Shown piece after piece: positions 22,405-36,429 of a stretch of 64,000 nucleotides of DNA. This DNA is from Megachile rotundata (lineage: Eukaryota; Arthropoda; Insecta; Hymenoptera; Megachilidae): assembly GCF_050947335.1 (NCBI RefSeq), contig NW_027473511.1, positions 62,001 to 126,000 of the forward strand. Reading direction: 5' to 3'. Under the pieces are notes generated by a model that had not been told where the DNA came from, did no database searches, and saw only the letters and a program-made list of their open reading frames with translations. A program made the translations under genes and the position numbers. Each line of letters begins with the position of its first letter. Positions within the stretch are counted from its first letter, which is position 1.

Positions 22405-23898
22405 ATTATTAGCCATATTATGCTTATATGATCGATAGAACGACAATTACTATACTTATTACTCTTACTATTATCAACCTAACTCATATTATTAGCCATA
22501 TTATGCTTAAATGATCGATAGAACGACAATTACTATACTTATTACTCTTATTATTATGAATCTAACTCATATTATTAACCATATTATGCAGATATGATCG
22601 ATAGAACTACAATTACTATACTTATTACTCTTACTATTATCAACCTAACTCATATTGTTAGCCATATTATGCTTAAATGATCGATAGAACGACAATTACT
22701 ATACTTATTACTCTTACTATTATCAACCTAACTCATATTATTAGCCATATTATGCTTATATGATCGATAGAACGACAATTACTATACTTATTACACTCAC
22801 TATTATCTATCTAACTCATATTATTAACCATATTATGCAGATATGATCGATAGAACTACAATTACTATACTCACTACTCTTATTATTATCAATCTAACTC
22901 ATATTATTAGCCATATTATGCTTAAATGATCGATAGAAAGACAATTACTATACTTATTACTCTTATTATTATCAATCTAACTCATATTACTAGCCATATT
23001 ATGCGTATATGACCGATAGTATGACAATTACGATACTCACTACTCTTATTATTATCAATCTAACTCATATTATTAACCATATTATGCTAATATGATCGAT
23101 AGAACGACAATTACTATACTTATTACACTCACTATTATCAATCTAACTCATATTATTAACCATATTATGCAGATAAGATCGATAGCACGACATTTACTAT
23201 ACCTATTACTCTTATTATTATCAACCTAACTCATATTATTAGCCATATTATGCTTATATGATCGATAGACCGACAATTACTATACTTATTATTCTTATTA
23301 TTATCAATCTAACTCATATTATTAGCCATATTATGCTTAAATGATCGATTGAACGACAATTACTATACCTATTACTCTTATTATTATGAATCTAACTCAT
23401 ATTATTAACCATATTATGCAGATATGATCGATAGAACTACAATTACTATACTCACTACTCTTATTATTATCAATCTAACTCATATTATTAGCCATATTAT
23501 GCTTAAATGATCGATGGAACGACAATTACTATACTTATTACTCTTATTATTATCAATCTAACTCATATTACTAGCCATATTATGCGTATATGATCGATAG
23601 TATGACAATTACTATACTCACTACTCTTATTATTATCAATCTAACTCATATTATTAACCATATTATGCTAATAAGATCGATAGAACGAAAATTACTATAC
23701 ATATTACTCTTATTATTATGAATCTAACTCATATTATTAGCCATATTATGCTTAAATGATCGATAGAACGACAATTACTATACTTATTACTCTTATTATT
23801 ATGAATCTAATTCATATTATTAACCATATTATGCTTAAATGATCGATAGAACGACAATTACTATACTTATTACTCTTACTATTATCAACCTAACTCAT
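22405..23898 (+). repeat. Module X, copy 1 (18 monomers)
   Basis: T-A-E-A, a TTATA monomer with the ACACTCACTATTATCTATC body, E-A(GAAAGAC), the F-S cassette of the GACCGATAG subtype, then two A monomers. Copies are at 32945-34438 and 34605-36097. The cassette subtype (GACCGATAG, GACCGAC, GATTGAACG linked) is shared with 16098. Confidence 0.87.
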
Positions 23899-24230
23899 AT
23901 TATTAGCCATATTATGCTTAAATGATCGATAGAACGACAATTACTATACGTATTACTCTTATTATTGTGAATCTAACTCATATTATTAGCCATATTATGC
24001 TTACATGATCGACAGAACGACAATTACTATACTTATTACACTCACTGTTATCAATCTAACTCATATTATTAACCATATTATGCAAATTTGATCGATAGAA
24101 CGACAGTCACTATACTTATTACTCTTATTATTATCAACCTAACTCATATTATTAGCCATATTATGCTTAAATGATCGATAGAACGAAAATTACTATACAT
24201 ATTACTCTTATTATTATGAATCTAACTCAT
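23899..24230 (+). repeat. Module j (4 monomers)
   Basis: A (CGTATT, TTGTGAATC), C, D, and an A-type monomer with GAACGAAAATT and TACATATT that resembles the right part of S. It links X to Y here and at 36098-36429. Confidence 0.85.
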
Positions 24231-27200
24231 ATTATTAGCCATATTATGCTTAAATGATCGATAGAACGACAATTACTATACTTATTACTCTTATTATTAT
24301 CAATCTAACTCATATTATTAGCCATATTATGCTTACATGATCGACAGAACGACAATTACTATACTTATTACACTCACTGTTATCAATCTAACTCATATTA
24401 TTAGCCATATTATGCTTAAATGATCGATAGAACGACAATTACTATACTTATTACTCTTATTATTATGAATCTAACTCATATTATTAACCATATTACGCAG
24501 ATATGATCGATAGAACTACTATTACTATACTCATTACTCTTATTATTATCAATCTAACTCATATTATTAGCCATATTATGCTTATTTGATCGATAGAGTG
24601 AGAATTACTATACTCACTACTCCTAGTATTATCACTCTAACTCATATTATTAGCCATATTATGCTTATATGATCGATAGAACGACAATTACTGTACTCAT
24701 TACTCTTATTATTATCAATCTAACTCATATTATTAGCCATATTATGCTTGTATGATCGATAGAACGAGAATTACTATACTCACTACTCTTAGTATTATCA
24801 ATCTAACCCATATTATTAGCCATATTATGCTTAAATGATCGATAGAACGACAATTGCTATACTTATTATTCTTATTATTATCAATATAACTCATATTATT
24901 AGCCATATTATGCTTAAATGATCGATAGAACGACAATTACTATACGTACTGCTCTTATTATTATCAATCTAACTCATATTATTAGCCATATTATGCTTAC
25001 ATGATCGACAGAACGACAATTACTACACTTATTACACTCACTGTTATCAATCTGACTCATATTATTAACCATATTATGCAAATTTGATCGATAGAACGAC
25101 AGTCACTATACTTATTACTCTTATTATTATCAGCCTAACTCATATTATTAGCCATATTATGCTTAAATGATCGATAGAACGACAATTACTATACTTATTA
25201 CTCTTATTATTATGAATCTAACTCATATTATTAACCATATTATGCACATATGATCGATAGAACTACAATTACTATACTCATTACTCTTATTATTATCAAT
25301 CTATCTCATATTATTAGCCATATTATGCTTAAATGATCGATAGAACGACAATTACTATACTTATTACTCTTATTATTATCAATCTAACTCATATTATTAG
25401 CCATATTATGCTTAAATGATCGATAGAACGACAATTACTATACTTATTACTCTTATTATTATCAACCTAACTCATATTATTAGCCTTATTATGCTTATAT
25501 TATCGATAGAACGACAATTACTATACTTATCACTGTTATTATTATCAATCTAACTCATATAATTAGCCATATTATGCTTATATGATCGACAGAACGACAA
25601 TTACTGTACTTATTACTCTTATTATTATCAATCTAACTCATATTATTAACCATATTATGCTAATATGATCGATAGAACGACAATTACTATACTTATTACA
25701 CTCACTATTATCAATCTAACTCATATTATTACCCATATTATGCTGATATGATCGATAGAACGACATTCACTGAACTTATTACTCTTATTATTATCAATCC
25801 AACTCATATTATTAGCCATATTATGCGTATATGATCGATAGAATGACAATTACTATACGCACTACTCTTATTATTATCAATCTAACTCATATTATTAGCC
25901 ATATTATGCTTATATGATCGATAGAACGACGATTACTATACATATTACTCTTATTATTATGAATCTAACTCATATTATTAGCCATATTATGCTTACATGA
26001 TCGACAGAACGACAATTACTATACTTATTACACTCACTGTTATCAATCTAACTCATATTATTAACCATATTATGCAAATTTGATCGATAGAACGACAGTC
26101 ACTATACTTATTACTCTTATTATTATCAACCTAACTCATATTATTAGCCATATTATGCTTAAATGATCGATAGAACGACAATTACTATACTTATTACTCT
26201 TATTATTATGAATCTAACTCATATTATTAACCATATTACGCAGATATGATCGATAGAACTACTATTACTATACTCATTACTCTTATTATTATCAATCTAA
26301 CTCATATTATTAGCCATATTATGCTTATTTGATCGATAGAATGAGAATTACTATACTCACTACTCCTAGTATTATCACTCTAACTCATATTATTAGCCAT
26401 ATTATGCTTATATGATCGATAGAACGACAATTACTGTACTTATTACTCTTATTATTATCAATCTAACTCATATTATTAGCCATATTATGCTTGTATGATC
26501 GATAGACCGAGAATTACTATACTCACTACTCTTAGTATTATCAATCTAACCCATATTATTAGCCATATTATGCTTAAATGATCGATAGAACGACAATTAC
26601 TATACTTATTACTCTTATTATTATCAATCTAACTCATATTATTAGCCATATTATGCTTATATGATCGATAGAACGACAAATACTATACTTATTACTCTTA
26701 TTACTATCAACCTAACTCATATTATTAGCCATATTATGCTTATATGATCGAGAGAACGACAATTGCTATACTTATTATTCTTATTATTATCAATATAACT
26801 CATATTATTAGCCATATTATGCTTAAATGATCGATAGAACGACAATTACTATACTTATTACTCTTATTATTATGAATCTAACTCATATTATTAACCATAT
26901 TATGCAGATATGATCGATAGAACTACAATTACTATACTCATTACTCTTATTATTATCAATCTATCTCATATTATTAGCCATATTATGCTTAAATGATCGA
27001 TAGAACGACAATTACTATACTTATTACTCTTATTATTATCAATCTAACTCATATTATTAGCCATATTATGCTTATATGATCGATAGAACGAGAATTACTA
27101 TACTCACTACTCTTGGTATTATCAATCTAACTCATGTTATTAGCCATATTATGCTTAAATGATCGATAGAACGACAATTACTATACTTATTACTCTTATT

Positions 27201-27716
27201 ATTATCAATCTAACTCATATTATTAGCCATATTATGCTTATATGATCGATAGAACGACAATTACTATACTTATTACTCTTACTATTATCAACCTAACTCA
27301 TATTATTAGCCATATTATGCTTAAATGATCGATAGAACGACAATTACTATACTTATTACTCTTATTATTATGAATCTAACTCATATTATTAACCATATTA
27401 TGCAGATATGATCGATAGAACTACAATTACTATACTTATTACTCTTACTATTATCAACCTAACTCATATTGTTAGCCATATTATGCTTAAATGATCGATA
27501 GAACGACAATTACTATACTTATTACTCTTATTATTATGAATCTAACTCATATTATTAACCATATTATGCAGATATGATCGATAGAACTACAATTACTATA
27601 CTCACTACTCTTATTATTATCAATCTAACTCATATTATTAGCCATATTATGCTTAAATGATCGATAGAACGACAATTACTATACTTATTACTCTTATTAT
27701 TATCAATCTAACTCAT
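24231..27716 (+). repeat. Module Y, copy 1 (42 monomers)
   Basis: 3486 bp. Order: A-C-A-P-Q-T-O-I-A-C'-D-A-E-A-A-M-N-G-J-K-L-C-D-A-P-Q-T-O-A-R-I-A-E-A-B-A-T-A-E-A-E-A. Copies are at 52695-56180 and 59417-62902, and a copy lacking three monomers at 36430-39667. Offset to the last copy is 35,186 bp and stays constant through Z to the window end. Confidence 0.87.
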
Positions 27717-29459
27717 ATTACTAGCCATATTATGCGTATATGATCGATAGTATGACAATTACTATACTCACTACTCTTATTATTATCAATCTAACTCATA
27801 TTATTAACCATATTATGCTAATATGATCGATAGAACGACAATTACTATACTTATTACACTCACTATTATCAATCTAACTCATATTATTAACCATATTATG
27901 CAGATAAGATCGATAGCACGACATTTACTATACCTATTACTCTTATTATTATCAACCTAACTCATATTATTAGCCATATTATGCTTATATGATCGATAGA
28001 ACGACAATTACTATACTTATTATTCTTATTATTATCAATCTAACTCATATTATTAGCCATATTATGCTTAAATGATCGATAGAACGACAATTACTATACC
28101 TATTACTCTTATTATTATGAATCTAACTCATATTATTAACCATATTATGCAGATATGATCGATAGAACTACAATTACTATACTCACTACTCTTATTATTA
28201 TCAATCTAACTCATATTATTAGGCATATTATGCTTAAATGATCGATGGAACGACAATTACTATACTTATTACTCTTATTATTATCAATCTAACTCATATT
28301 ACTAGCCATATTATGCGTATATGATCGATAGTATGACAATTACTATACTCACTACTCTTATTATTATCAATCTAACTCATATTATTAACCATATTATGCT
28401 AATAAGATCGATAGAACGAAAATTACTATACATATTACTCTTATTATTATGAATCTAACTCATATTATTAGCCATATTATGCTTAAATGATCGATAGAAC
28501 GACAATTACTATACTTATTACTCTTATTATTATGAATCTAATTCATATTATTAACCATATTATGCTTAAATGATCGATAGAACGACAATTACTATACTTA
28601 TTACTCTTACTATTATCAACCTAACTCATATTATTAGCCATATTATGCTTAAATGATCGATAGAACGACAATTACTATACGTATTACTCTTATTATTGTG
28701 AATCTAACTCATATTATTAGCCATATTATGCTTACATGATCGACAGAACGACAATTACTATACTTATTACACTCACTGTTATCAATCTAACTCATATTAT
28801 TAACCATATTATGCAAATTTGATCGATAGAACGACAGTCACTATACTTATTACTCTTATTATTATCAACCTAACTCATATTATTAGCCATATTATGCTTA
28901 AATGATCGATAGAACGACAATTACTATACTTATTACTCTTATTATTATGAATCTAACTCATATTATTAACCATATTATGCAGATATGATCGATAGAACTA
29001 CAATTACTATACTCATTACTCTTATTATTATCAATCTATCTCATATTATTAGCCATATTATGCTTAAATGATCGATAGAACGACAATTACTATACTTATT
29101 ACTCTTATTATTATCAATCTAACTCATATTATTAGCCATATTATGCTTATATGATCGATAGAACGAGAATTACTATACTCACTACTCTTAGTATTATCAA
29201 TCTAACTCATATTATTAGCCATATTATGCTTAAATGATCGATAGAACGACAATTACTATACTTATTACTCTTATTATTATCAATCTAACTCATATTATTA
29301 GCCATATTATGCTTAAATGATCGATAGAACGACAATTACTATACTTATTACTCTTACTATTATCAACCTAACTCATATTATTAGCCATATTATGCTTAAA
29401 TGATCGATAGAACGACAATTACTATACGTACTACTCTTAGTATTATCAATCTAACTCAT
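27717..29459 (+). repeat. Module Z, copy 2
   Basis: 21 monomers, same order as 19252-20994 at offset 8465. One difference noticed: the last A has CGTACTACTCTTAG here, while the first copy has CGTACTACTCTTAT at 20961. Confidence 0.85.
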
Positions 29460-30869
29460 ATTATTAGCCATATTATGCTTACATGATCGACAGAACGACA
29501 ATTACTACACTTATTACACTCACTGTTATCAATCTGACTCATATTATTAACCATATTATGCAAATTTGGTCGATAGAACGACAGTCACTATACTTATTAC
29601 TCTTATTATTATCAGCCTAACTCATATTATTAGCCATATTATGCTTAAATGATCGATAGAACGACAATTACTATACTTATTACTCTTATTATTATGAATC
29701 TAACTCATATTATTAACCATATTATGCACATATGATCGATAGAACTACAATTACTATACTCATTACTCTTATTATTATCAATCTATCTCATATTATTAGC
29801 CATATTATGCTTAAATGATCGATAGAACGACAATTACTATACTTATTACTCTTATTATTATCAATCTAACTCATATTATTAGCCATATTATGCTTAAATG
29901 ATCGATAGAACGACAATTACTATACTTATTACTCTATTATTATCAACATAACTCATATTATTAGCCATATTATGCTTATATTATCGATAGAACGACAATT
30001 ACTATACTTATCACTGTTATTATTATCAATCTAACTCATATAATTAGCCATATTATGTTTATATGATCGACAGAACGACAATTACTATACTTATTACACT
30101 CACTATTATCAATCTAACTCATATTATTACCCATATTATGCTGATATGATCGATAGAACGACATTCACTGAACTTATTACTCTTATTATTATCAATCCAA
30201 CTCATATTATTAGCCATATTATGCGTATATGATCGATAGAATGACAATTACTATACGCACTACTCTTATTATTATCAATCTAACTCATATTATTAGCCAT
30301 ATTATGCTTATATGATCGATAGAACGACGATTACTATACATATTACTCTTATTATTATGAATCTAACTCATATTATTAGCCATATTATGCTTAAATGATC
30401 GATAGAACGACAATTACTATACTTATTACTCTTATTATTATGAATCTAACTCATATTATTAACCATATTATGCAGATATGATCGATAGAACTACAATTAC
30501 TATACTCACTACTCTTATTATTATCAATCTAACTCATATTATTAGCCATATTATGCTTAAATGATCGATAGAACGACAATTACTATACTTATTACTCTTA
30601 TTATTATCAATCTAACTCATATTACTAGCCATATTATGCGTATATGATCGATAGTATGACAATTACTATACTCACTACTCTTATTATTATCAATCTAACT
30701 CATATTATTAACGATATTATGCTAATATGATCGATAGAACGACAATTACTATACTTATTACACTCACTATTATCTATCTAACTCATATTATTAACCATAT
30801 TATGCAGATAAGATCGATAGCACGACATTTACTATACCTATTACTCTTATTATTATCAACCTAACTCAT
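29460..30869 (+). repeat. Module W, copy 2
   Basis: Same 17 monomers as 20995-22404, including GGTCG in D, the 82-bp A monomer near 29930 and AACGATATT at 30710. Confidence 0.87.
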
Positions 30870-32778
30870 ATTATTAGCCATATTATGCTTATATGATCGA
30901 TAGAACGACAATTACTATACTTATTACTCTTATTATTATCAATCTAACTCATATTATTAGCCATATTATGCTTAAATGATCGATAGAACGACAATTACTA
31001 TACTTATTACTCTTATTATTATCAATCTAACTCATACTATTAGCCATATTATGCTTATATGATCGATAGAACGACAATTACTATACGCACTACTCTTATT
31101 ATTATCAATCTAACTCATATTATTAGCCATATTATGCTTATATGATCGATAGAACGACGATTACTATACATATTACTCTTATTATTATGAATCTAACTCA
31201 TATTATTAGCCATATTATGCTTACATGATCGACAGAACGACAATTACTATACTTATTACACTCACTGTTATCAATCTAACTCATATTATTAACCATATTA
31301 TGCAAATTTGATCGATAGAACGACAGTCACTATACTTATTACTCTTATTATTATCAACCTAACTCATATTATTAGCCATATTATGCTTAAATGATCGATA
31401 GAACGACAATTACTATACTTATTACTCTTATTATTATGAATCTAACTCATATTATTAACCATATTACGCAGATATGATCGATAGAACTACTATTACTATA
31501 CTCATTACTCTTATTATTATCAATCTAACTCATATTATTAGCCATATTATGCTTATTTGATCGATAGAATGAGAATTACTATACTCACTACTCCTAGTAT
31601 TATCACTCTAACTCATATTATTAGCCATATTATGCTTATATGATCGATAGAACGACAATTTCTGTACTTATTACTCTTATTATTATCAATCTAACTCATA
31701 TTATTAGCCATATTATGCTTGTATGATCGATAGAACGAGAATTACTATACTCACTACTCTTAGTATTATCAATCTAACCCATATTATTAGCCATATTATG
31801 CTTAAATGATCGATAGAACGACAATTACTATACTTATTACTCTTATTATTATCAATCTAACTCATATTATTAGCCATATTATGCTTATATGATCGATAGA
31901 ACGACAAATACTATACTTATTACTCTTATTATTATCAACCTAACTCATATTATTAGCCATATTATGCTTATATGATCGAGAGAACGACAATTGCTATACT
32001 TATTATTCTTATTATTATCAATATAACTCATATTATTAACCATATTATGCAGATATGATCGATAGAACTACAATTACTATACTCATTACTCTTATTATTA
32101 TCAATCTATCTCATATTATTAGCCATATTATGCTTAAATGATCGATAGAACGACAATTACTATACTTATTACTCTTATTATTATCAATCTAACTCATATT
32201 ATTAGCCATATTATGCTTATATGATCGATAGAACGAGAATTACTATACTCACTACTCTTAGTATTATCAATCTAACTCATATTATTAGCCATATTATGCT
32301 TAAATGATCGATAGAACGACAATTACTATACTTATTACTCTTATTATTATCAATCTAACTCATATTATTAGCCATATTATGCTTATATGATCGATAGAAC
32401 GACAATTACTATACTTATTACTCTTACTATTATCAACCTAACTCATATTATTAGCCATATTATGCTTAAATGATCGATAGAACGACAATTACTATACTTA
32501 TTACTCTTATTATTATGAATCTAACTCATATTATTAACCATATTATGCAGATATGATCGATAGAACTACAATTACTATACTTATTACTCTTACTATTATC
32601 AACCTAACTCATATTGTTAGCCATATTATGCTTAAATGATCGATAGAACGACAATTACTATACTTATTACTCTTATTATTATGAATCTAACTCATATTAT
32701 TAACCATATTATGCAGATATGATCGATAGAACTACAATTACTATACTCACTACTCTTATTATTATCAATCTAACTCAT
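30870..32778 (+). repeat. Module V, copy 1 (23 monomers)
   Basis: T-A-A-K-like-L-C-D-A-P-Q-T-O-A-R-I-E-A-B-A-T-A-E-A-E, ending with E at 32696. It resembles the right half of Y but starts with a CTCATACTATT marker (31030) and passes from I directly to E. Copy 2 is at 42821-44729. Order of single monomers read by eye, so one slot could be miscounted. Confidence 0.78.
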
Positions 32779-34604
32779 ATTATTAACGATATTATGCTAA
32801 TATGATCGATAGAACGACAATTACTATACTTATTACACTCACTATTATCTATCTAACTCATATTATTAACCATATTATGCAGATAAGATCGATAGCACGA
32901 CATTTACTATACCTATTACTCTTATTATTATCAACCTAACTCATATTATTAGCCATATTATGCTTATATGATCGATAGAACGACAATTACTATACTTATT
33001 ACTCTTACTATTATCAACCTAACTCATATTATTAGCCATATTATGCTTAAATGATCGATAGAACGACAATTACTATACTTATTACTCTTATTATTATGAA
33101 TCTAACTCATATTATTAACCATATTATGCAGATATGATCGATAGAACTACAATTACTATACTTATTACTCTTACTATTATCAACCTAACTCATATTGTTA
33201 GCCATATTATGCTTAAATGATCGATAGAACGACAATTACTATACTTATTACTCTTACTATTATCAACCTAACTCATATTATTAGCCATATTATGCTTATA
33301 TGATCGATAGAACGACAATTACTATACTTATTACACTCACTATTATCTATCTAACTCATATTATTAACCATATTATGCAGATATGATCGATAGAACTACA
33401 ATTACTATACTCACTACTCTTATTATTATCAATCTAACTCATATTATTAGCCATATTATGCTTAAATGATCGATAGAAAGACAATTACTATACTTATTAC
33501 TCTTATTATTATCAATCTAACTCATATTACTAGCCATATTATGCGTATATGACCGATAGTATGACAATTACGATACTCACTACTCTTATTATTATCAATC
33601 TAACTCATATTATTAACCATATTATGCTAATATGATCGATAGAACGACAATTACTATACTTATTACACTCACTATTATCAATCTAACTCATATTATTAAC
33701 CATATTATGCAGATAAGATCGATAGCACGACATTTACTATACCTATTACTCTTATTATTATCAACCTAACTCATATTATTAGCCATATTATGCTTATATG
33801 ATCGATAGACCGACAATTACTATACTTATTATTCTTATTATTATCAATCTAACTCATATTATTAGCCATATTATGCTTAAATGATCGATTGAACGACAAT
33901 TACTATACCTATTACTCTTATTATTATGAATCTAACTCATATTATTAACCATATTATGCAGATATGATCGATAGAACTACAATTACTATACTCACTACTC
34001 TTATTATTATCAATCTAACTCATATTATTAGCCATATTATGCTTAAATGATCGATGGAACGACAATTACTATACTTATTACTCTTATTATTATCAATCTA
34101 ACTCATATTACTAGCCATATTATGCGTATATGATCGATAGTATGACAATTACTATACTCACTACTCTTATTATTATCAATCTAACTCATATTATTAACCA
34201 TATTATGCTAATAAGATCGATAGAACGAAAATTACTATACATATTACTCTTATTATTATGAATCTAACTCATATTATTAGCCATATTATGCTTAAATGAT
34301 CGATAGAACGACAATTACTATACTTATTACTCTTATTATTATGAATCTAATTCATATTATTAACCATATTATGCTTAAATGATCGATAGAACGACAATTA
34401 CTATACTTATTACTCTTACTATTATCAACCTAACTCATATTATTAGCCATATTATGCTTATATGATCGATAGAACGAGAATTACTATACTCACTACTCTT
34501 AGTATTATCAATCTAACTCATATTATTAGCCATATTATGCTTAAATGATCGATAGAACGACAATTACTATACTTATTACTCTTATTATTATCAATCTAAC
34601 TCAT
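32779..34604 (+). repeat. Spacer between super-repeats: G-H, X copy 2, B-A
   Basis: 22 monomers, 1826 bp. G (AACGATATT subtype) and H at 32779-32944, module X at 32945-34438, then B and A at 34439-34604. The stretch 32779-34438 matches 22239-23898 at offset 10,540. E at 32696 joins G directly, where the other copies have A-F between them. Confidence 0.83.
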
Positions 34605-36085
34605 ATTATTAGCCATATTATGCTTATATGATCGATAGAACGACAATTACTATACTTATTACTCTTACTATTATCAACCTAACTCATATTATTAGCCATA
34701 TTATGCTTAAATGATCGATAGAACGACAATTACTATACTTATTACTCTTATTATTATGAATCTAACTCATATTATTAACCATATTATGCAGATATGATCG
34801 ATAGAACTACAATTACTATACTTATTACTCTTACTATTATCAACCTAACTCATATTGTTAGCCATATTATGCTTAAATGATCGATAGAACGACAATTACT
34901 ATACTTATTACTCTTACTATTATCAACCTAACTCATATTATTAGCCATATTATGCTTATATGATCGATAGAACGACAATTACTATACTTATTACACTCAC
35001 TATTATCTATCTAACTCATATTATTAACCATATTATGCAGATATGATCGATAGAACTACAATTACTATACTCACTACTCTTATTATTATCAATCTAACTC
35101 ATATTATTAGCCATATTATGCTTAAATGATCGATAGAAAGACAATTACTATACTTATTACTCTTATTATTATCAATCTAACTCATATTACTAGCCATATT
35201 ATGCGTATATGACCGATAGTATGACAATTACGATACTCACTACTCTTATTATTATCAATCTAACTCATATTATTAACCATATTATGCTAATATGATCGAT
35301 AGAACGACAATTACTATACTTATTACACTCACTATTATCAATCTAACTCATATTATTAACCATATTATGCAGATAAGATCGATAGCACGACATTTACTAT
35401 ACCTATTACTCTTATTATTATCAACCTAACTCATATTATTAGCCATATTATGCTTATATGATCGATAGACCGACAATTACTATACTTATTATTCTTATTA
35501 TTATCAATCTAACTCATATTATTAGCCATATTATGCTTAAATGATCGATTGAACGACAATTACTATACCTATTACTCTTATTATTATGAATCTAACTCAT
35601 ATTATTAACCATATTATGCAGATATGATCGATAGAACTACAATTACTATACTCACTACTCTTATTATTATCAATCTAACTCATATTATTAGCCATATTAT
35701 GCTTAAATGATCGATGGAACGACAATTACTATACTTATTACTCTTATTATTATCAATCTAACTCATATTACTAGCCATATTATGCGTATATGATCGATAG
35801 TATGACAATTACTATACTCACTACTCTTATTATTATCAATCTAACTCATATTATTAACCATATTATGCTAATAAGATCGATAGAACGAAAATTACTATAC
35901 ATATTACTCTTATTATTATGAATCTAACTCATATTATTAGCCATATTATGCTTAAATGATCGATAGAACGACAATTACTATACTTATTACTCTTATTATT
36001 ATGAATCTAATTCATATTATTAACCATATTATGCTTAAATGATCGATAGAACGACAATTACTATACTTATTACTCTTACTATTAT

Positions 36086-36087
36086 CA
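36086..36087. other. Private -1 base in an A monomer
   Basis: TTATCACCTAAC here, against TTATCAACCTAAC in the matching X copies at 23887 and 34427. One A of an AA pair is missing. Confidence 0.8.
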
Positions 36088-36429
36088 CCTAACTCATATT
36101 ATTAGCCATATTATGCTTAAATGATCGATAGAACGACAATTACTATACGTATTACTCTTATTATTGTGAATCTAACTCATATTATTAGCCATATTATGCT
36201 TACATGATCGACAGAACGACAATTACTATACTTATTACACTCACTGTTATCAATCTAACTCATATTATTAACCATATTATGCAAATTTGATCGATAGAAC
36301 GACAGTCACTATACTTATTACTCTTATTATTATCAACCTAACTCATATTATTAGCCATATTATGCTTAAATGATCGATAGAACGAAAATTACTATACATA
36401 TTACTCTTATTATTATGAATCTAACTCAT

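Larger units (their letters stand above)
22405..32778 (+). repeat. Super-repeat copy 1: X-j-Y-Z-W-V (125 monomers)
   Basis: 10,374 bp, equal to 125 x 83 minus 1. Modules: X 22405-23898, j 23899-24230, Y 24231-27716, Z 27717-29459, W 29460-30869, V 30870-32778. The same six modules in the same order recur at 34605-44729, offset 12,200 to 12,199 bp until a 249-bp deletion in the second copy near 38.3 kb, and 11,951 afterwards. Confidence 0.87.
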
